NCBI GenBank assembly: GCA_964611585.1
Contig: CAZTAK010000023.1
Location: forward strand, 1 to 35,814
Reading direction: 5' to 3'
From: CAZTAK01 sp964611585
Lineage (GTDB): Bacteria > Pseudomonadota > Alphaproteobacteria > SHVP01
DNA length: 35,814 bases
The notes below the pieces were generated by a model. It did no database searches. It was not told where the DNA came from and worked only from the letters and a program-made list of their open reading frames with translations. The stretch's first letter is position 1, and the number at the start of each line of letters is the position of its first letter. Both the position numbers and the translations under genes were made by a program. Positions 31,166 through 35,814 of this stretch are shown here, piece after piece.

Positions 31166-32995
31166 CTACTCCACCGTTACCGATTTGGCGAGATTGCGGG
31201 GTTGATCGACATCGGTGCCCTTGGTCACTGCGACGTGATAGGCCAAAAGCTGTACCGGGATCGCGTACAGGATCGGGGTCACGAACGGATCGACCTTGGG
31301 CAGACGCACCCGCGCCCACACCTCGTCCCCGGCGGCGCCAAGGCCGCGCCGGTCGGTCATGTAGACGACGCGGGCACCGCGGGCGATGATCTCGTGCATG
31401 TTCGAGGCGGTCTTTTCAAACAGGTCCCCGGAGGGCGCCAGCACGATCACGGGCACGTCTTCGTCTACCAATGCGATGGGGCCGTGCTTCAGTTCGCCGG
31501 CGGCAAACCCCTCGGCGTGAATGTATGAAATTTCTTTCAGTTTGAGCGCCCCTTCGAGGGCGATCGGATAGGAAGTACCGCGGCCGATATAAAGGACATC
31601 GCGGCTGTCGGCGATTCCAGGGGCAAGGGCGCGCAGGGCCTCGTCGTGGACGAGAACTTCCGCGGCGCGCGCTGGCACCTCGGCGATCGCGCTCGAAAGC
31701 CTCGCCTCGTCGTCGCCGCTGAGCACGCCACGGGCACGGCCCATCGCAATCGTCAGACACGCCAGCACCACCAATTGGCAGGTAAATGTCTTGGTGGCGG
31801 CGACCCCGATTTCCGGTCCCGCATGAGTGTGAACGACGCTGTCGGCCTCGCGCGCTAGGGTACTCTGCGCCACGTTGACCAGCGCCAGCGTGTGTTGGCT
31901 CTGTTCTTTGGCATAGCGTAACGCTGCCAGGGTATCGGCGGTTTCGCCCGATTGCGATATGCACAGCGTCAGTCCGCCTTCGGCCATCTGCCCGCTGCGA
32001 TAGCGGAACTCCGATGCCATGTCGAGTTCGACCGACACGCCCGCGTACTGTTCGAACCAGTATTTTGCAACCATCCCGGCAAGGTATGCAGTTCCGCAGG
32101 CGGCGATAGTGACACGCGATACCGTGGCAAGATTGAAACCCAGCGGCGGCAGTGCGACCGTGCGGTCGGCCGGGCTAAAATAGGCATTCAACGTGTCGCC
32201 CATCACCGCCGGCTGCTCGTGTATTTCCTTGAGCATAAAGTGGCGGTGGCGGCCCTTGCCGATGCGGGCGCCGGAAATGGCGGATTCGTGAATCTCCTTG
32301 GTCACCGGCCGGTTGGCGTCGTCGAAGATTTCGGCGCCGCCACGCGTGACCTCAACCCAGTCACCCTCGTCGAGGTACGAGATCCGGTTGGTCATGTTGG
32401 CGAGCGCCAACGAATCGGAGCCGAGATACATTTCGCCCTCGCCCCAACCCACCACCAACGGTGAGCCGCGGCGGGCACCGAACATTCTGTCATGCTCGCC
32501 GGCAATGATCACCGCCAGTCCAAAGGCGCCTTCGAGACGGACCAGTGCGGCTGCGACTGCATCGCGCGGTCCGAGACCGCCGTTGAGATAATGGGTGATC
32601 AGATGGACGATGGCTTCGGAATCGGTTTCGCTTTCAAAATTGTGGCCGAGGTCGACCAACTCCGCCCTCAGATCGCGAAAGTTTTCGATGATGCCGTTAT
32701 GGACCGCTGCCACCCGCGCGGTCGCGTGAGGATGGGCGTTGATCTCGTTGGGAACCCCGTGCGTCGCCCAGCGCGTATGTCCGATTCCGAGATCGCCGGC
32801 CAGAGGTTTGCCCTCCAGAAGCCGAGACAGATTATCGAGCTTGCCCTCGGCGCGGCGGCGCCCGATTTCACCATTGACGAGGGTCGCAATGCCGGCCGAA
32901 TCGTAACCACGGTATTCCAGCCGCCGCAGCCCTTCGAGAAGGCGCGGAGCGACATCGCCATCCGGCTTGCCGAGAACACCGATGATTCCGCACAT
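31166..32995 (-). CDS. glmS: Glutamine--fructose-6-phosphate aminotransferase (isomerizing)
   Basis: The 609-residue enzyme makes glucosamine-6-phosphate from fructose-6-phosphate and glutamine, the first step to UDP-GlcNAc. It begins MCGIIGVLG, so C2 is the N-terminal nucleophile once Met is removed. The glutaminase motifs GHTRWATHG and NGIIENF are present. Two SIS domains follow, with ACGTAYLAG and SQSGETADT, and the C-terminus ends AKSVTVE as in the family. The start at 32995 is fixed by that Cys; the longer upstream frame overlaps glmU. Only 7 bases separate it from glmU, so the pair is an operon and there is no room for a glmS ribozyme. Confidence 0.97.
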   Translation of the reverse strand: MCGIIGVLGKPDGDVAPRLLEGLRRLEYRGYDSAGIATLVNGEIGRRRAEGKLDNLSRLLEGKPLAGDLGIGHTRWATHGVPNEINAHPHATARVAAVHNGIIENFRDLRAELVDLGHNFESETDSEAIVHLITHYLNGGLGPRDAVAAALVRLEGAFGLAVIIAGEHDRMFGARRGSPLVVGWGEGEMYLGSDSLALANMTNRISYLDEGDWVEVTRGGAEIFDDANRPVTKEIHESAISGARIGKGRHRHFMLKEIHEQPAVMGDTLNAYFSPADRTVALPPLGFNLATVSRVTIAACGTAYLAGMVAKYWFEQYAGVSVELDMASEFRYRSGQMAEGGLTLCISQSGETADTLAALRYAKEQSQHTLALVNVAQSTLAREADSVVHTHAGPEIGVAATKTFTCQLVVLACLTIAMGRARGVLSGDDEARLSSAIAEVPARAAEVLVHDEALRALAPGIADSRDVLYIGRGTSYPIALEGALKLKEISYIHAEGFAAGELKHGPIALVDEDVPVIVLAPSGDLFEKTASNMHEIIARGARVVYMTDRRGLGAAGDEVWARVRLPKVDPFVTPILYAIPVQLLAYHVAVTKGTDVDQPRNLAKSVTVE

Positions 32996-33002
32996 ACGAC
33001 GG

Positions 33003-34355
33003 TCAGCCTTCCTTGTCTTCAGCATCGGCCTCGCGCGCGCGCCGCGCTTCGGCCCACCCGGAAATCGATTTTTGCGGTGCGCGCGTAATCGCGAGCGCGT
33101 CGGCATCGACGTCCTTCGATATTACCGCGCCAGCAGCGACGATCGCGCCCGCGCCCACCGTGACCGGCGCCACCAGCACCGCGTTCGAGCCGATCGAGGC
33201 GCCGGCGCCGATTTCGGTTTGCGATTTCCGGAACCCGTCGTAATTGGCAGTAATTGTGCCGGCACCGATATTGGCATTCTCGCCGACGACGGCATCGCCG
33301 AGATACGTGAGATGATTGGCCTTGGCGCCGGGCCCCAATTTCGCGTTTTTTACCTCGACGAAATTGCCGACGCGCGCGTCCGCACCGATCTCGGCGCCGG
33401 GCCGCAGCCGCGCGTACGGTCCGACCGACGCCCCGGAAGCAATGGTTGCCCCTTCGATATGGCTAAAGGCGCGAATCGTAACATCGTCACCAACGGTAAC
33501 GCCGGGCCCGAACAGCACGTTCGGTTCGACGGTAACGTCGCTTCCGAAATCTGTGTCGGCGCTCAGCCACACCGTGTCCGGGTCCTGCAAACTCACGCCC
33601 TCGGCCATAGCGCGCCGGCGCAGGTGCTCCTGAAGAATAGATTCGGCGAGGGCGAGTTGTTCGCGCGAATTGATGCCGATGAGTTCGTCTTCAGGGGCCT
33701 CGACGACCGTGCACGCCAGCCCGCGGCGGCGCGCCAGCGCCACCACATCGGTGAGATACAGTTCCTTCCTGGCGTTGTCGTCATCGAGCCCGCCGACGAG
33801 GTCGAACAGAGTTTTCGCGTCCGCTGCCATAACGCCGGAATTGCACACCGGAAGGTCGCGTTCGTCAGCGGTGGCGTCCCGGTACTCGACGATCCGTTCG
33901 AGGGTCCCGTCGGCCGCCACGATCATCCGCCCGTACTCGGCCGGGTCTTCGGGCTGGAACCCGAGAACGACGATCGCCGGGCGCGGCTCGGCGCTGCGCG
34001 CCGCCAGCATTCTGGCAAGTGTCTCAGCGGTCAGCAGCGGCGTATCGCCGAAAATGACCAGAACGTCGCCCGTATACCCGGCCAGCGTATCGGCCGCAGA
34101 GCGAACCGCATCGCCGGTTCCGCGCGGCTCGCGCTGGACGATGGAGGGCGCGGGCGCCACCGCTTCGGCGACCGAGTCCATGCCGGGCGCAATCACGACA
34201 TAGGTATGTTCGGCGCCGAGGCTTGCCACGGTATCGAGGACATGGCCGATCATCGGTCGGCCGCCGAGGGCATGCAGCACCTTGGGGCGGCGGGATTTCA
34301 TGCGCGTGCCGCTGCCTGCGGCGAGAATCAAAGCTGCAAAACGGTGCGTTTTCAT
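33003..34355 (-). CDS. glmU: Bifunctional UDP-GlcNAc pyrophosphorylase / GlcN-1-P acetyltransferase
   Basis: The 450-residue enzyme acetylates glucosamine-1-phosphate and couples it to UTP. The N-terminal uridyltransferase shows ILAAGSGTRMKSRRPKVLH (about 9-27), then QREPRGTGDAV and FGDTPLL. The C-terminal left-handed beta-helix carries hexapeptide repeats (for example VGPYARLRPGAEIGADA) and the acetyltransferase signature ANHLTYLGDA. The ATG at 34355 is the likely start; a TTG two codons earlier is possible. No strong ribosome site is seen. It is the first gene of glmU-glmS and diverges from gph. The minus strand has a TATAGA near 34393 without a good -35. Confidence 0.97.
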   Translation of the reverse strand: MKTHRFAALILAAGSGTRMKSRRPKVLHALGGRPMIGHVLDTVASLGAEHTYVVIAPGMDSVAEAVAPAPSIVQREPRGTGDAVRSAADTLAGYTGDVLVIFGDTPLLTAETLARMLAARSAEPRPAIVVLGFQPEDPAEYGRMIVAADGTLERIVEYRDATADERDLPVCNSGVMAADAKTLFDLVGGLDDDNARKELYLTDVVALARRRGLACTVVEAPEDELIGINSREQLALAESILQEHLRRRAMAEGVSLQDPDTVWLSADTDFGSDVTVEPNVLFGPGVTVGDDVTIRAFSHIEGATIASGASVGPYARLRPGAEIGADARVGNFVEVKNAKLGPGAKANHLTYLGDAVVGENANIGAGTITANYDGFRKSQTEIGAGASIGSNAVLVAPVTVGAGAIVAAGAVISKDVDADALAITRAPQKSISGWAEARRAREADAEDKEG

Positions 34356-34495
34356 CAACAAAAGGCTTGGGTCCGGGCGATCCGCCGTCTATATGACGGA
34401 CGCACCGCGATTGCCGCGGTGACCTTGCCACAGCGGCGCGGCACCCGCCAAGTCACTAATTCTTACCAAATTTTTCAGCCCGGCCCGGTTCGCCC

Positions 34496-35179
34496 ATGCT
34501 TCGACCCGATACTGTGATCTTCGACCTTGACGGAACCCTGGTCGATTCTGCGCCGGATCTGGCCGCCGCCACCGCCTTCGTCATGACCGGCCGCGGCCTT
34601 GCCGCTCCGCGAACAAGCGAAATCCGGAATTTCGTCGGCGGCGGCGCCCACAAAATGCTTGAACGCGCCTTCGAAGACGCGGGCGCGACCATCACCGAAA
34701 AGGAGTTCGAAACCGCCCACGCCGAATTTCTCGACTATTACGCCGCCCACCTGGTCGAACGCACGCGGCCGTTTCCGAGTGCTCGCGAGGCGCTCACGGT
34801 CTTGCGCCAACGCGGCGAGGCGCTCGGCGTGTGCACCAACAAGTATGAATCCTACAGCGTCGATATCTTGCAGGCGCTGGAACTCGATACCTGTTTCGGC
34901 GCCGTGCTGGGCGGCGACAGCCTCAAGGTACGAAAGCCCGACGGCGGGCATATTCTGGGCGTTGTCGAGCGCCTCGGCGGCGATCCCGCGCGCGCGGTCA
35001 TGGTCGGGGACAGCGCCGCCGATGTGAATGCGGCGCACGATGCGGGTGTGCCGGTGATCGCGGTATCTTTCGGCTACACGCCGGTTCCCGCGAGCCAACT
35101 CGGCGCCGACCGGGTGATCGATTCCTTCGCCGAACTGGTGGCCGCGGTCGATTCGGTGCGTGCCGGCGCCCGGTCTTGA
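34496..35179 (+). CDS. gph: HAD-family phosphoglycolate phosphatase
   Basis: The 227-residue phosphatase has the four HAD motifs. Motif I is FDLDGTLVDS (9-18), with nucleophile D10 and acid D12. Motif II is in GVCTNK (about 116-121), motif III is K146 in RKPDGG, and motif IV is VMVGDSAADVNAA (about 168-180). The Gph assignment, removing phosphate from 2-phosphoglycolate, rests on overall likeness; other small phosphate esters are possible. The ATG at 34496 is the natural start. It diverges from glmU across 140 bases. Its TGA stop lies within the -35 element of the tRNA-Val promoter. Confidence 0.93.
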   Translation: MLRPDTVIFDLDGTLVDSAPDLAAATAFVMTGRGLAAPRTSEIRNFVGGGAHKMLERAFEDAGATITEKEFETAHAEFLDYYAAHLVERTRPFPSAREALTVLRQRGEALGVCTNKYESYSVDILQALELDTCFGAVLGGDSLKVRKPDGGHILGVVERLGGDPARAVMVGDSAADVNAAHDAGVPVIAVSFGYTPVPASQLGADRVIDSFAELVAAVDSVRAGARS

Positions 35180-35205
35180 CACGCCGCTGGCGCACTCCCT
35201 ATATG
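35176..35205 (+). promoter_or_regulatory. Promoter of tRNA-Val
   Basis: A perfect TTGACA (35176-35181) overlaps the gph stop. After 18 bases comes TATATG (35200-35205), 12 bases before the mature tRNA end. Confidence 0.65.
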
Positions 35206-35216
35206 CTGCGCCCTGG

Positions 35217-35291
35217 GGGCGCGTAGCTCAGCGGGAGAGCACTACGTTCACACCGTAGGGGTCGCAAGTTCAATCCTTGCCGCGCCCACCA
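35217..35291 (+). tRNA. tRNA-Val (anticodon CAC)
   Basis: The cloverleaf is clear. The acceptor stem is GGGCGCG/CGCGCCC, the D-arm AGCTCAGCGGGAGAGC, the anticodon stem CTACG/CGTAG with loop TTCACAC, and the T-arm GCAAG/CTTGC with TTCAATC. Anticodon CAC reads GUG. The discriminator is A and the CCA is encoded. The DNA that follows drops in GC content, so this tRNA may be an integration site. Confidence 0.97.
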
Positions 35292-35386
35292 TCTTTTCAA
35301 TGACTTAGCGTGACGGACGGAACGCGCATCGACCCCTAGCAATCACATAGTAATCATCTGGCGGTGTTTTTGGAGCGTTTCGGCCC

Positions 35387-35751
35387 TCAAAGCACAGTCC
35401 CAACAGGCTCCCGATCCTGCAACTCCCGCACCGCCCTCCACGACACGATCCTGCCGTCCAGTCGTGGTTGAAGGGACCGGTCTTGAAAAGCGTTAACACC
35501 CGTCCCCGTGCGTACCTGCTGGTCCACTTCAGCCCAGATTTCTGAGGCGCGAACAGAGTTCAGGTCTCGCGGATACCCGCGAAAACCTTCCTATGCCATG
35601 CAGTTCGGTGCCAATTCGGGTGCCAGTCCTCGACGAGCCTCTTCCACCTCCCGTTGATCCTGTCCCCTGCGCTTCCCTCATCGGCGCGGATCAGACGCGA
35701 TAGTGTGGCGTATGCACCGCTCCTAGTTAGACTATTTCGCGTTCGGCTCAC
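35387..35751 (-). pseudogene. Broken reading frame of unknown origin
   Basis: On the minus strand a frame opens at an ATG at 35751 and runs 63 codons to 35560 (includes INGRWKRLVEDWHPNWH). A second frame, shifted by one base and open from 35590 to the stop at 35387, continues with coding-like sequence (SEIWAEVDQQVRTG, RIVSWRAVRELQDREPVG) but has no start codon. The overlap near 35560-35590 suggests a single-base frameshift in a former gene of about 120 codons. No family is recognised. Codon use is less GC-biased than the core genes. A sequencing error or two chance frames are alternatives. The flanking stretches 35292-35386 and 35752-35760 hold nothing recognisable. Confidence 0.35.
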
Positions 35752-35760
35752 GAGGCGTCA

Positions 35761-35814
35761 TGACCTGCCCCCACGAAGTGGTCCATCTCCTATGAGAGAG
35801 TCTGGCGCGGGTTT
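35761..35814. mobile_element. Possible end of an IS3-like insertion sequence (cut by window)
   Basis: The final 54 bases begin TGACCTGCCCCCACGAAGTG. This is reminiscent of IS3-family terminal repeats, which commonly start with TGA and a C-rich run. No transposase frame is visible before the window ends, and no target duplication can be checked. The call is pattern memory only. Confidence 0.22.

Noticed and set aside
32996..33002. glmS ribozyme
   Set aside because: Only 7 bases separate glmU and glmS, so there is no space for it.
32967..34517. 516-codon plus-strand frame opposite glmU
   Set aside because: Arg/His-rich shadow of glmU with no ribosome site or family likeness.
35292..35814. Duplicate of the tRNA-Val 3' end (attachment site)
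   Set aside because: I looked for a second copy of the T-arm and acceptor sequence in the remaining bases and found none; a copy could lie beyond the window.
1..35814. CRISPR arrays, rRNA, complete prophage or toxin-antitoxin modules
   Set aside because: No regularly spaced direct repeats, rRNA sequence, phage structural genes or paired small toxin/antitoxin frames were seen.

Overview
This is a gene-dense, GC-rich chromosomal segment of an alphaproteobacterium. Several gene groupings typical of that class support this: sfsA-map-radC, the purB / DUF1476 / purC-purS-purQ-purL / bolA-grxD block, an ATP synthase zeta-type inhibitor (DUF1476), a class II DAHP synthase, a SpoU/TrmJ methylase, and glmU-glmS. 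Order-level placement is inference; a Rhodospirillales-like marine or soil organism would fit. Most of the window is core metabolism and translation. It has no rRNA, no CRISPR array and no complete prophage.

Layout. 1-885: a poorly characterised left edge with one uncertain ORF, a two-helix membrane protein and tRNA-Leu(TAA). 886-2239 (minus): a GNAT acetyltransferase translationally coupled to a short CinA-type protein. 2400-4662 (plus): sfsA-map-radC, converging on a secreted DUF1194 von Willebrand-like protein. 5503-8144 (plus): purB behind a near-consensus promoter, then an orphan radical SAM enzyme. 8165-13437: DUF1476 diverges from purC-purS-purQ-purL-bolA-grxD, which ends at a bidirectional terminator. 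13521-21238 (minus): SRPBCC protein, rpsD, a haloalkane-dehalogenase-like hydrolase, trmJ, cysS, gltX and nadE. 21374-24951: an MDR reductase (plus), a nicotinate phosphoribosyltransferase and DAHP synthase (minus). 25106-31055: rhomboid protease, a LinB-like haloalkane dehalogenase (plus), glutathione reductase, succinate-semialdehyde-type aldehyde dehydrogenase and an MFS carrier. 31166-34355 (minus): glmU-glmS. 34496-35291 (plus): gph and tRNA-Val(CAC). 35292-35814: lower-GC DNA holding a broken reading frame and possibly the edge of an insertion sequence.

How the parts fit. PurC, PurS/PurQ/PurL and PurB cover consecutive steps of de novo purine synthesis. BolA and the CGFS glutaredoxin are expected to form an iron-sulfur partner pair. 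GlmS and GlmU make UDP-GlcNAc for the envelope. NadE and the phosphoribosyltransferase belong to the Preiss-Handler NAD route. The two dehalogenase-like hydrolases, the MDR reductase, aldehyde dehydrogenase, glutathione reductase and MFS carrier give 14.9-31 kb a detoxification or catabolic flavour, although they are not one operon.

The items most worth a second look are the orphan radical SAM protein with its hairpin leader, the paired dyads upstream of purC, the long palindromes that supply the cysS stop codon, the two dehalogenase paralogues, and the disrupted DNA next to tRNA-Val. I found no clearly new multi-gene system.
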